DNA from: an uncultured bacterium
GTDB taxonomy: Bacteria; Bacillota; Clostridia; Lachnospirales; Lachnospiraceae
Reading direction: 5' to 3'
NCBI GenBank assembly: GCA_905214675.1
Contig: CAJMMS010000032.1
Span: 1 to 21,323 of the forward strand
DNA: 21,323 bases
A program made the position numbers and the translations under genes. Positions 1 to 8,262 of the stretch are shown here, in pieces. The notes below the pieces were generated by a model that ran no database searches, was not told where the DNA came from, and saw nothing but the letters and a program-made list of their open reading frames with translations. Within the stretch, counting starts at the first letter, position 1. The number at the start of each line of letters is the position of its first letter.

Positions 1-804
1 GTACTTCTTTCTTTTAGACAGTTTGCTGATTGTTTTCTTATATTTGCGCTGTCCCTTAACGTTTACTGTTTTTGCGCCACTCTTCATGGATTTCTTTTTG
101 CAAAAACGAATCTGATATCCTGAAGCATCATACACAGTAGACCATTGCAGATATATTTTTCTTTTTCCAACACGTGAATAATAAGAAGAAATATATACCT
201 GACCTAATTGTCTTTTTTCCGAATAATCATCCTTATAAGTCTTTCCACATTTTTCGCAAGTGTAAAGACGATATCCTTTTTCAAAATAAGTAGCATCCAC
301 CCATTCACTGTCATAATCGTGATTGCAATTCTCCTGTGTTAAACCAGCAATCGAAAACACATATTTTCCAGTAGCTTTTTCATATTCCAAATAGCGGTAT
401 CCATTGATCTGGAGATAATATGTTCCTGCGTCCAGTACAACATTATGCAAGTCTTTGCAATATCCTACATTGCTGTTCCATTCATTATATTGCGTTTTCC
501 ATACTTCTTTTCCATCGGCATCAAAAATCTTTATACAATAATTTTTCATATAGGATGTCATATCCAGTTTGATACATCCGGCACTATCCAGTTGAAACTG
601 ATAATTATTATAATCTTTTGTTTCTGTAATACTGCCATTTAATGTATCACCCATATTGATCCTGCTTGCTGTAGCAAAGGTATTGTCTGATGTCGCATGC
701 GGAACATCCACTGCTGATGCATGACTTGTACACGTTAGCGTACTCACTGTACAGAAAGCTGCCGCAAATACGAGCGCTTAAAAAAATCCTTTCACTTTTC
801 CCAT
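1..804 (-). pseudogene. Secreted PPC-like / FN3-like protein, 5' part only, with an in-frame stop in its signal peptide
   Basis: Read from the ATG at 802-804, which follows a strong AAAGGAGG site, the frame stays open to the window edge except for a TAA at codon 9 (778-780). Both sides of the stop look like one signal peptide: MGKVKGFF, stop, then ALVFAAAFCTVSTLTC and an SHASA cleavage-like site. Next comes a beta-rich region resembling a bacterial pre-peptidase C-terminal (PPC) domain, with GDTLNGSI near residue 64 and LDAGTYYLQING later. A CxxCGKTY knuckle of the kind seen in clostridial surface proteins follows, and then the start of an FN3-like repeat (IYLQWSTVYDASGYQIRF). The gene continues outside the window, so its full length and function are unknown. 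One T-to-A change would turn a Leu codon (TTA) into this TAA. A recent nonsense mutation or a sequence error fits best. No downstream in-frame start would restore secretion. Confidence 0.72.
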
Positions 805-844
805 GTTTTCCTCCTTTGGTTGCTGTTCTTCTGCTTCATTTTGC

Positions 845-861
845 TGCCAGATCACCTGGCA
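845..861 (-). other. Leader hairpin
   Basis: TGCCAG / CTGGCA forms a perfect 6-bp stem with a 5-base loop in the predicted 5' untranslated leader of the interrupted gene. It sits just after the predicted start site, where it could stabilise the mRNA 5' end. No riboswitch class is recognised. Confidence 0.4.
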
Positions 862-874
862 TTTTATATAAAAC

Positions 875-903
875 AGAATAGCATATCTACGATTTCTGTT
901 CAA
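875..903 (-). promoter_or_regulatory. Predicted sigma-A promoter of the interrupted secreted-protein gene
   Basis: On the minus strand TTGAAC (898-903) and TATTCT (875-880) are 17 bases apart. A TG one base before the -10 gives an extended -10 element. The expected start near 868 would leave a leader of about 64 nt before the ATG at 804. It was found by eye and each hexamer matches consensus at four of six positions. Confidence 0.5.
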
Positions 904-1019
904 TTCCTTTCTGAGATTTTACAAAACTTTGTCTGTCGTTTCCTGGCGCATGTATGGAAAGGAAACAGCCTTCATAATTTGCCAAAGATAAGCACAACTT
1001 TTTATTTGTCTCAATCGTT

Positions 1020-1049
1020 AGAATGGGCAGGATTTCTCCTGCCCATTCT
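1020..1049 (-). terminator. Long perfect hairpin 3 nt after the stop of the distal GH20 gene
   Basis: A 13-bp perfect stem, AGAATGGGCAGGA with its complement around a GAAA loop on the minus strand, begins 3 bases past the TAA stop. No U-tract follows (AACGATTGAG), so it is not a textbook intrinsic terminator. It may be an atypical terminator or a 3'-end stabilising structure. The other GH20 gene has a similar element at 9059-9096. Confidence 0.55.
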
Positions 1050-1052
1050 ACT

Positions 1053-4000
1053 TTATTTCTTCTTATATTTAATCTTTTTGCCTGCGCTCTTCATTCCTTT
1101 TTTCAGTTTGTTAAAGTTCTTTGCAGTCATTTTCTTTGGAACGGTTACTTTCGCCGTTGCCTTGATTCCTTTAAATGCCTGTGAACCAATCTTCACTGCA
1201 TTTTTGTTCTTAAAGGTGATGTTCTTCAGTTTCGCATTTTTATAAAAACTCTTCGCCCCGATCTTGCTTACATTTGCACCAAGAACCAGTGTTGTCAGCT
1301 TTTTGTTGTTCTGGAATGCTTTTGCTGCAACTTCTGTTACTTTAAAAGTATATCCATCTTTTACAACTGTTGCCGGAACGATCAGTTTACCTTTTTTCTT
1401 ACTGTTTCCAGTTACTGCTACCGTTCCGTTCTTTGCATCTGATTTCATTACTTTGTAGGTAAATCCTTTTGCATCGGTAAAAGTACTTCCTTTTGCCGGT
1501 ACGGATGGAACTGCCGGTGTTGGTGCCGGATTCGGTGTTGGAGTTGGTTCCGGATTCGGAGTTGGAGTTGGCGTTGGTGTTTCTGGTTCTTTGCCTGAAT
1601 CTTTCCTTTCTAATCCTTTTATTGCAAGATTCAAACTCTCTGCTGCACCATCTACTTCTGCTCGTGCCGGATCCTCTTTTCCAAACACTTCTTTTGCCTC
1701 TGCCAAACTCTGCGTGAGTTTCTCCATACTTGCTTCCGTATATAACGCTTTGTCTATATTTTCCGCATTGCTGATCGCAGTTCTTAAATTCCGGATATCT
1801 ACCAGTTCACTTACACATGTATCCCAGGATTTCTTTATATTACTTACCTGCTGCTCCGTTGCATCCTCCAATGCTGCTCTGGCTTCATTCACTATATCCG
1901 TTGCTCTTTTTGCACTTCCAACCGTGTAATCCGCAAAATTTTTCTGTTCTGCCTCTGCCAGTATGGTTTTCAATGGAGTGATATTTACTACCTTTGATCT
2001 TGCTTCTTCTACTTTCTGCTTGGCATCCTGTAATTCTTTCATTGTTGCATCTGTTTTTTCTGCAATCTGCTGCGCCGACTGGATTGCTTCTTTTAATGCA
2101 TTGCCGCTTTGATTGCTAAATTTGCCAAAATCTACATCTGCTAATTCCTGCAGAATTTCCTGTAACTCCCGCAACGCTTGCTTCTGTTCTTCTTTCGACA
2201 CCAGAGCTGTTTTTGCTTCCTTCAGTTCTTTCCACGCTTCTTCCAGTTCACCAGGCTGTACATCTGCATCTTTTGCAAGATTCTCTGCACGTTCCAATGC
2301 TTCCTGATATCTCTGTGCACTTTCCTGGGTATATCCACTGAGATCTTTTTCAGCATTTGTTACTTCTTTTGCAATATTATCTTTATATTCTGTCTTTTTC
2401 TGCGTGTAGTTCATTTGTGCAGCTTTCAGTTCCGAAGCTGCCATATCCACTTCTTCCTGTCCGGCAAGTACATCCGTAATTACGGTATTTGCTTTCCGGT
2501 AAGACTGCCATAAACCGACGGATTTGCTTCCATTTTCAAAATCTACTTTTACATTCTGAAGCATGCTCTTTGCCTGCTCACATGCATTTTTCAGTTTCGT
2601 CTTGTCCACTGCTTCATAGACTTTGATCTCGCAGATGCCATACTCGCTTGCTTTGCGCTGTACACCCTGCATTCTGACATAGCGTGCTTTTGTTGCAGTG
2701 AAAGTATCCTCTGTCCATGCGGATTCGTTTGCTGTAATGGATTTTACGGTTGTCCAGTTTGTTCCATTCAGTGAGGTCTGGATGTTGTATTTGGTGGCAT
2801 ATCGTCCTGCTGCCCAGTCGATCACGACTTTGGAGATGTTTCGCTCGGTTCCAAGATCTACCATAAGGAAATCATCGTTCCGGTCAGAGGAGTACCAGCG
2901 AGATTCATAGGAGGTTGTGACACCCTGTGTATCTTTCACATGTCCGTCTCCGTCGGTTGCCTTCCATGCCGGATAAAGACGCATCTCGTCTCCTTTGTAG
3001 TTCTTATTTCCAAGATCTGTATATGCTCCGCGGTTTCTTGCTACATCCACAAGTGATGTGGTATTGTTTTCTGCGGTCAGTTCTTCTACAGATAATGCCT
3101 TGTTGTATGCTTTGATATTTCCAAGATAGCCGGAGAAATTCTTTCCGATCTCATTCAGCGGGAATACGAAGGTTGTACGGTAGTTGTTATCCGCATCTGT
3201 CCATGTGGAAGCTCCAAGCGTACCACTGTTTTCCGGATCACTGGCTGCTGCATAGAGAATTTTCTTAAATACACCATCTACATACAGTTTGGTTGCCTGA
3301 TACGTTCCTACGATCGTGATGCGGTGTTTCTCATTATTTTTGATCTGATAATCAAAGGACTGATTAAAATAATCACGGTTCAGGCTTAAGGAACCATTGA
3401 TACCTGCTACCTGAAGTCTGCCATCATATCCGGAGAACAGAGAAGATTCTTTTGTATTATTTTCTGTTCCATCCAGATATACATCAAAACTCATCGTATA
3501 TGGATAGCCAAGTGTTGTCAGCGGTGTTTCAATAATGGTATTTCCGTCAAATTTCAGATAGGTTTCTCCATCTTTTTCCGTTTTTACACCACCGGTTACC
3601 TGAGCATCATATCCATTTCCGCTGGCATCATAAATGGTTTTTCCATCTGCAGACAAATTTGCAAAATCGTAGTTTACGACTACATCTGAAGCACTTTCGA
3701 TTTCATAGGAAATCGCCGTTCCCGGTCCTTCCCGCAATGCGTCAAGAGTCTGTTCATAGCTTACAAAACTTGTTTCTTTGTTACTGCCCCAGGTTTTCTG
3801 TGATACCATGGCTGCTGCACGCAGATAGCGTTCATTCAGATCGGCTTCTGTGATACCCTCACGGTTTTCGTCACCCCAGAGTGCTGTCTTTGCTCCAAGT
3901 ACCTGTGGATCACCTTTTTCTGTTTTGACTCCGCCGCTGAAAATGGACGGATCCCAGTTATAGAAAAGATTGTTTTCCTGGATCATATCTTTGTGGTAAC

Positions 4001-6272
4001 GTCCCGGTGTATTATAAAGGTACGTCTGCGGTGTATTGATCAGGCGGAATCCTTCCGCCAGTCTGGCTGTCGGATTATCTTCCGAATGTGACCACATATT
4101 CAGGATAATATTGTTATTAACAGGTGTGCTTCCCTGAATGATCTGCAGGGCTCCCCACATTTCTACTTCTACGCCATATGTGTCATGCAGATAGCTGTAC
4201 ATTTCATTCATATAACGACGAAAAGCTTCTTTATTGGCATCTGTTCTGTCCCAATATTCATCTACACCTGCATTGACATTTTTTGCATCAAAAACAGCTT
4301 CGATTCCATCGATTCCTCCAAGATATTCGTCAAACAGTGCTTTCATGAAAATTCTGGCATTGATCGCATTCTGTTTTACTTCTGCATTGCTGCTCTGATC
4401 ATCCAGGGACAGCAGCTCCCAGTTATTTGGATTGTGGATATAGAAAGAAGCACCCTGTTTTACATTTCCATCTGCGCCCAGATAATCTGCACGGTTCAGA
4501 TAACCATATTTTACCAGTGATTTGATAACTTCTTCCTGATGATCATGCACATATTTCGTATATGCTGCCGAATGTCCCGGTGTGTCAAGCTCTGCGACAA
4601 CCTGAATGCCACGCGCCTTTGCTTCTTCATTCATCTTGCGGAATTCATCTTTGGTATAGTAAAGCTCGCCATTTTTACCAGTATGTACATTATAATAGTA
4701 GTCATAGCGATCGGCACTGTCACCGGTCTTTACAAATTTGGAATCCTGCGTTGCCAGAGATGGGAACAGCTCGGACTGCAGTCTGTGCGATGCTTCTGTC
4801 TCTGCCCAGTCTTCATAGTTTGCTGAATATGCCGGCTGTGACCACTGGTTATCATTGATATGAAGCTGCATTTCATTTAATTTGTACCATTTCATGATCT
4901 TCGTATAATCATTCAAAAACGGCATTCTTGTAGGAATACGTGCAATGTCAAACATGATACCACGCATCTCATACAATGGGTAATCCCGGATCACGCCCTT
5001 TGGCACTGACTTATGTTCTTCATCCTGATAAAGAATCTGCTCTACGGTCACCGTTCCATAAAGAAGTCCGGTCTTTGTAGAAGAATAGATCTTAATTCCC
5101 TCTTCTCCATTTACCAGTAGATATCCTTCTTTTCCGGTATCATAGGTATCTTCTGTCTGTGATTCCAGATAAATATCCTGTGCACCGGCACTTGTTCCTT
5201 TTACAATATTCAGATCCAGACCGCAGATATCGTGGATATCACTCTGCATTTCTTTTGCTGCTTCTTCTGCATCAACGCCAGCCACATCATTTACCACGAT
5301 CCTCGACTGCTCTGTCAGTTCGAAATTGCTTTCGTAGCCATACCATTCCTGAATGGTCGGCAGCACTTTTGGCATCAGGTTTGGATTCGTTACTTTTTTG
5401 AACAGTTCCGGATATTTGTCTGTATTGCCTTTTACGGTTACGGTCACATTTTTCTTCGCGGTATCCTGTGGATTGTTTTTATTGACTGCTTTTAAAATCA
5501 CATTGAAAGAACGGTCACCGATGCGCAGGGCTGCTGCTTTTCCATCGGTTCCAAGAATCTGATCTGCCTCACTTCCATGAATGGAAATATCATAATTTTC
5601 AGAATCTGACGGAAGGGAAAGCTGATCTTCTCCGGATTCTACCGTCATCGCATCCGGAATATCTTTTAATACACCTGCTGCTGTTTTGCCGCTCTGTGTT
5701 CCCATGATCTCAATTTCACGCACAGAGATACATTTCCAGCCATTTATATTACCTTTTTTAAAATAAAATCGCACATAACGCTTCAGTGCACTGCTGCTTA
5801 AAGCAGATGTCTGGATCACATCCGGATCATTTCGCTGTACATCCGCACTGGCACGCGACATTTCGTAGACTGTCTCCCACTGTGCATCGGATGCATTGGA
5901 ATCACTGGTCTGGATCTGATATTCGGTACTCCAGGCTTTTTTATTAAAATAAACACTGATCGATTCCACATCCGTCTTTTGAGCTGCAAGGTCGATCACC
6001 AGCCACTGTGGATTGTCGCGGTTGGTTCCCATATCACCGGATGACCATCTTCCCTCATCCGATTCCTTGTCACCATCAACTGCCTTATCGGCACTTAATG
6101 CAGCCGTTTCGTTCGCGGATGAAGTCACTTCTTTGTTCAGTGCCACATTCGCTGCTGCTGCCTGCACCTGCAAAAGACCGGCTCCCATTCCGGCAAGATT
6201 TGGTGTAAACAGACTTTCGCACAACAGAAATGCTGCCAAAGCTCCTGCTGCTATGCATTTTTTCTTTTTCAT
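1053..6272 (-). CDS. Secreted multidomain GH20 beta-N-acetylhexosaminidase (1739 aa)
   Basis: Exo-acting glycosidase of family GH20, expected to release terminal GlcNAc or GalNAc (or lacto-N-biose) from glycans outside the cell. The exact substrate cannot be read from sequence. Approximate layout: signal peptide 1-39; F5/8C (CBM32-like) 41-192; Ig-like 197-283; GH20 N-terminal domain 300-425; GH20 barrel 430-830, with LHINDNQ at 470-476 and ELDTPGHSA at 561-569; LamG-like 865-1060; second F5/8C 1073-1222; FIVAR-like helices 1224-1556; PTPTPNP linker 1563-1590; basic LRR_5 cap 1591-1739. The likely catalytic pair is Asp671-Glu672 in NAGVDEYW, where most GH20 enzymes have HxGxDE, so Asn replaces His. 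I chose the ATG at 6270-6272 because GGAAAGGAG precedes it and a lysine-rich signal peptide follows; the 54 residues upstream in frame cover the promoter. No LPXTG motif or SLH domain is present, so retention at the surface would depend on the basic cap. Confidence 0.9.
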   Translation of the reverse strand: MKKKKCIAAGALAAFLLCESLFTPNLAGMGAGLLQVQAAAANVALNKEVTSSANETAALSADKAVDGDKESDEGRWSSGDMGTNRDNPQWLVIDLAAQKTDVESISVYFNKKAWSTEYQIQTSDSNASDAQWETVYEMSRASADVQRNDPDVIQTSALSSSALKRYVRFYFKKGNINGWKCISVREIEIMGTQSGKTAAGVLKDIPDAMTVESGEDQLSLPSDSENYDISIHGSEADQILGTDGKAAALRIGDRSFNVILKAVNKNNPQDTAKKNVTVTVKGNTDKYPELFKKVTNPNLMPKVLPTIQEWYGYESNFELTEQSRIVVNDVAGVDAEEAAKEMQSDIHDICGLDLNIVKGTSAGAQDIYLESQTEDTYDTGKEGYLLVNGEEGIKIYSSTKTGLLYGTVTVEQILYQDEEHKSVPKGVIRDYPLYEMRGIMFDIARIPTRMPFLNDYTKIMKWYKLNEMQLHINDNQWSQPAYSANYEDWAETEASHRLQSELFPSLATQDSKFVKTGDSADRYDYYYNVHTGKNGELYYTKDEFRKMNEEAKARGIQVVAELDTPGHSAAYTKYVHDHQEEVIKSLVKYGYLNRADYLGADGNVKQGASFYIHNPNNWELLSLDDQSSNAEVKQNAINARIFMKALFDEYLGGIDGIEAVFDAKNVNAGVDEYWDRTDANKEAFRRYMNEMYSYLHDTYGVEVEMWGALQIIQGSTPVNNNIILNMWSHSEDNPTARLAEGFRLINTPQTYLYNTPGRYHKDMIQENNLFYNWDPSIFSGGVKTEKGDPQVLGAKTALWGDENREGITEADLNERYLRAAAMVSQKTWGSNKETSFVSYEQTLDALREGPGTAISYEIESASDVVVNYDFANLSADGKTIYDASGNGYDAQVTGGVKTEKDGETYLKFDGNTIIETPLTTLGYPYTMSFDVYLDGTENNTKESSLFSGYDGRLQVAGINGSLSLNRDYFNQSFDYQIKNNEKHRITIVGTYQATKLYVDGVFKKILYAAASDPENSGTLGASTWTDADNNYRTTFVFPLNEIGKNFSGYLGNIKAYNKALSVEELTAENNTTSLVDVARNRGAYTDLGNKNYKGDEMRLYPAWKATDGDGHVKDTQGVTTSYESRWYSSDRNDDFLMVDLGTERNISKVVIDWAAGRYATKYNIQTSLNGTNWTTVKSITANESAWTEDTFTATKARYVRMQGVQRKASEYGICEIKVYEAVDKTKLKNACEQAKSMLQNVKVDFENGSKSVGLWQSYRKANTVITDVLAGQEEVDMAASELKAAQMNYTQKKTEYKDNIAKEVTNAEKDLSGYTQESAQRYQEALERAENLAKDADVQPGELEEAWKELKEAKTALVSKEEQKQALRELQEILQELADVDFGKFSNQSGNALKEAIQSAQQIAEKTDATMKELQDAKQKVEEARSKVVNITPLKTILAEAEQKNFADYTVGSAKRATDIVNEARAALEDATEQQVSNIKKSWDTCVSELVDIRNLRTAISNAENIDKALYTEASMEKLTQSLAEAKEVFGKEDPARAEVDGAAESLNLAIKGLERKDSGKEPETPTPTPTPNPEPTPTPNPAPTPAVPSVPAKGSTFTDAKGFTYKVMKSDAKNGTVAVTGNSKKKGKLIVPATVVKDGYTFKVTEVAAKAFQNNKKLTTLVLGANVSKIGAKSFYKNAKLKNITFKNKNAVKIGSQAFKGIKATAKVTVPKKMTAKNFNKLKKGMKSAGKKIKYKKK
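1056..1502 (-). repeat. Diverged copy 1 of the C-terminal LRR_5 cap module
   Basis: Codes for residues 1591-1739 of the distal GH20 protein. It aligns end to end with 9129-9587 in the other GH20 gene. Shared blocks include VPAKGS, SDAKNGTV, VKDGYTFKVT, KAFQN and KSAGKK, and parts still match at DNA level. This is intragenic homology between paralogues, not a mobile repeat. Confidence 0.8.
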
Positions 6273-6329
6273 AATATCTCCTTTCCTTATCTCTGATTTT
6301 CTCTCTGTTTTCCCTAACGATACTGCCTT

Positions 6330-6358
6330 ATTATATCCGATTTTGTATATTTTGTATA
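6330..6358 (-). promoter_or_regulatory. Predicted promoter of the distal GH20 gene
   Basis: The minus strand carries a perfect TATAAT (6330-6335), a 17-base spacer and TATACA (6353-6358, four of six to consensus). The start would fall near 6323, giving a leader of about 50 nt before the ATG at 6272. It lies after the terminator at 6479-6509, so this gene is probably a separate transcription unit from the two-component operon. Confidence 0.65.
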
Positions 6359-6417
6359 TATCTTTTTTGTATTTTCCAATAGATGATGTAAAAGATAACA
6401 TATAAGTTATTTTGTAT
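6341..6417 (-). repeat. Four direct copies of ATACAAAA over the distal GH20 promoter
   Basis: The octamer ATACAAAA (minus strand) occurs at 6341-6348, 6350-6357, 6365-6372 and 6410-6417. The first two lie in the -10/-35 spacer and across the -35 box. The two distal copies share a longer context (GGAAA-ATACAAAA). OmpR-type regulators usually bind direct repeats, so these are candidate operator sites, but the region is AT-rich and chance repeats are possible. Confidence 0.35.
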
Positions 6418-6478
6418 TTCCTGTTCCCGTACATTCACCAAATATTTTCCTGCTGGCAGAAAGCACTTCATATCCGGC

Positions 6479-6509
6479 AAAAAACTCCCGCCTGTAAGAC
6501 GAGAGTTTT
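6479..6509 (-). terminator. Intrinsic terminator of the two-component operon
   Basis: The minus strand has AAAACTCTCGTC, a TTACA loop, the complementary arm with a few G-U pairs, and a run of six T. It begins 18 bases after the stop of the BFD-like gene and separates the operon from the distal GH20 gene. Confidence 0.85.
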
Positions 6510-6527
6510 CTGATTTAAATTTAAATT

Positions 6528-6716
6528 TTATTCTTCCAGATCTTCTGTATAACTTTCAATAAGCAATGATACCAGATCTTTGCACTTAATACATTGTTTT
6601 CCTACGCCAAGCCTTGCTTTGACTTCTTCAAATGTCCTATCCCCCTGCTGCACTGCCTGCTCAATCTGTCCGGCCGTCGTTCCGGTACATTCACACACTA
6701 CATAATTACGGTTCAT
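6528..6716 (-). CDS. BFD-like [2Fe-2S]-binding small protein (62 aa)
   Basis: Small cytoplasmic protein with the four-cysteine pattern of the bacterioferritin-associated ferredoxin (Fer2_BFD) family: Cys8-x-Cys10, 31 residues, then Cys42-x-x-Cys45 (CEC and CIKC). In this family the four cysteines hold one [2Fe-2S] cluster, and members serve as electron donors, scaffold modules or iron-linked regulators. The ATG at 6716 overlaps the last 11 bases of the histidine kinase gene, so translation is probably coupled. A GGAG lies about 18 bases upstream, further than usual. Lying third in a response regulator-kinase operon suggests a link between signalling and iron or redox state, but nothing in the sequence names its partner. 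An intrinsic terminator follows. Confidence 0.85.
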   Translation of the reverse strand: MNRNYVVCECTGTTAGQIEQAVQQGDRTFEEVKARLGVGKQCIKCKDLVSLLIESYTEDLEE

Positions 6717-8262
6717 CCTGCCCTGTTTCCGCTCCTTTCTTTTCTTCTGGTTTTGTACAATTTTCTATCGTCTCTCTTTGTATTTCTCTGCCATTATCTG
6801 CTTCCAGTTCAAACCAGAACTCTACACCATTGTCATAGTTTCTGACGCCAAATTTCTGATGCATGGAATCCATGATCGCCTTGACGATCGACAGTCCGAT
6901 GCCGCTGCCGCCATATTCTCTTGTTCTGGCTTTATCTACTTTATAAAATTTGATCCAGATCTTATCGATATCTGCTTCCGGAATCGGCACACCGGTATTA
7001 AATACGCTGGTGTGTATCTTGCCGTTCTCTTTTCGCATCTTTATCTCGATCACTTTATCGAAATCCACATGATTGATCGCATTGGAAACAAAATTTGTCA
7101 CGACTTCTTCGGTCTTAAATTCATCCGCCCAGACATAATAACTTTCTGTTTCATCGAATAAGATTTTTGCACCTTTCTGATCTGCCAGCAGTTCTGCGGA
7201 ATTTACCACGCTGTGAATCAGTTTAGTCAGATCAAAACGTTCAAAAACAATGGCATCTTTGCCCGACTCAAGATGATTCAGTGTCAGAAGTTTCCTGACC
7301 ATATTATTCATCTTCGCCGCTTCATCCATGATCACTTCGCAGTAAAAATCACGGCTTTCTGCATCGTCATTGATACATTCCTTCAGTCCTTCTGCATATC
7401 CCTGGATCAGCGCGATCGGTGTTTTCAGTTCATGCGATACATTGGAGAGAAATTCTTTTCTCATCTCATCAATCTGTATCTTTTCCTCAATATCACTCTG
7501 AAGCTGATTGTTTGCCGTTTTCAGTTCTGAAATCGTCCGCTCCAGCGTCTCGGACATCTGATTGAAATGCTCACCAAGCTGCCCGATCTCATTCTGTCCG
7601 CCGCTCGTATATTTTGCGTCAAAATCAAGGTCTGCCATGCGTTTGGAAAGCTCTGTCAGTTCCTGCAGCGGCGTCGTTATCTTACGTGACATCCAGGAAA
7701 TCAGGATCATGCTGACTGCCAGGCCGATGATGATAAAATATCCCAGAAATTCATTTGAGGTACGCACGCTGTCTCGGATACTGTCCATCGGAACACGCAT
7801 CATAAAATAATAACCGGTATTAAATTCGCCCCACATTTCCAGATAATCTACATTTTCTTTGAAATCTTTTGTTTTCTGGATCGCATAATCATCGGTTTCT
7901 TTGAGTACCTCTGTTTCTGATTTATCAATTCCCATCAGATAACCCCATAGCCGCCCCTGAAGTTCCTGCTTCTGATAATTCTCCGTACCATAAAGCGGCA
8001 CAAACTCATCCGTCAGAATGATCGCACTTAAATTGTAACGTGTACAGAATTCCGAGAGATTATCTGCAAATTCATCTGTCAGGTAATCATCCTCATCTTC
8101 CACCTTATTCATAGCATCGTAAATGTGCTGCAATGCCGCTTCTTTCTTCGCTACATAATAACGCTCCAGCAAAAAATTGTTCGTACACCAGTTTGCCAGA
8201 AACACAAATCCGATCACTCCGATAAAAAGTACCGCAATCTGTGTCTTTAAGGATTTTCTCAT
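6706..8262 (-). CDS. Membrane sensor histidine kinase with HAMP domain (518 aa)
   Basis: Sensor of a two-component system. Membrane segments lie at about residues 8-28 and 173-192 and enclose an extracytoplasmic sensor region of roughly 140 residues that matches no domain I can name. A HAMP linker (about 192-245) and coiled coil precede the dimerisation/phosphoacceptor helix, with FLSNVSHELKTP and His277 as the phosphorylated residue. The ATP-binding domain shows the N box around Asn390-Asn394 (NFVSNAINH), a G1-like FNTGVPIP and a G2 GGSGIGLS at 451-458. A polar tail of about 30 residues follows. Its ATG overlaps the regulator's TGA by 4 bases (ATGA), and its end overlaps the BFD-like gene. 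The signal is unknown. The flanking secreted GH20 genes make glycan or envelope signals plausible (inference). Confidence 0.95.
   Translation of the reverse strand: MRKSLKTQIAVLFIGVIGFVFLANWCTNNFLLERYYVAKKEAALQHIYDAMNKVEDEDDYLTDEFADNLSEFCTRYNLSAIILTDEFVPLYGTENYQKQELQGRLWGYLMGIDKSETEVLKETDDYAIQKTKDFKENVDYLEMWGEFNTGYYFMMRVPMDSIRDSVRTSNEFLGYFIIIGLAVSMILISWMSRKITTPLQELTELSKRMADLDFDAKYTSGGQNEIGQLGEHFNQMSETLERTISELKTANNQLQSDIEEKIQIDEMRKEFLSNVSHELKTPIALIQGYAEGLKECINDDAESRDFYCEVIMDEAAKMNNMVRKLLTLNHLESGKDAIVFERFDLTKLIHSVVNSAELLADQKGAKILFDETESYYVWADEFKTEEVVTNFVSNAINHVDFDKVIEIKMRKENGKIHTSVFNTGVPIPEADIDKIWIKFYKVDKARTREYGGSGIGLSIVKAIMDSMHQKFGVRNYDNGVEFWFELEADNGREIQRETIENCTKPEEKKGAETGQDEP

Noticed and set aside
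820..1245. Plus-strand open frame over the gap between the interrupted gene and the distal GH20 gene
   Set aside because: Hydrophobic low-complexity translation that continues into the antisense of the LRR cap; no start signal.
1690..2650. Repetitive coding segments considered as a CRISPR-like or tandem DNA array
   Set aside because: They are diverged FIVAR-like helical protein repeats in a continuous reading frame; there is no constant repeat with unique spacers.
6273..6434. Upstream extension of the distal GH20 coding region by 54 residues
   Set aside because: It would place the predicted TATAAT promoter and the AAAGGAG site inside the gene and bury the signal peptide.
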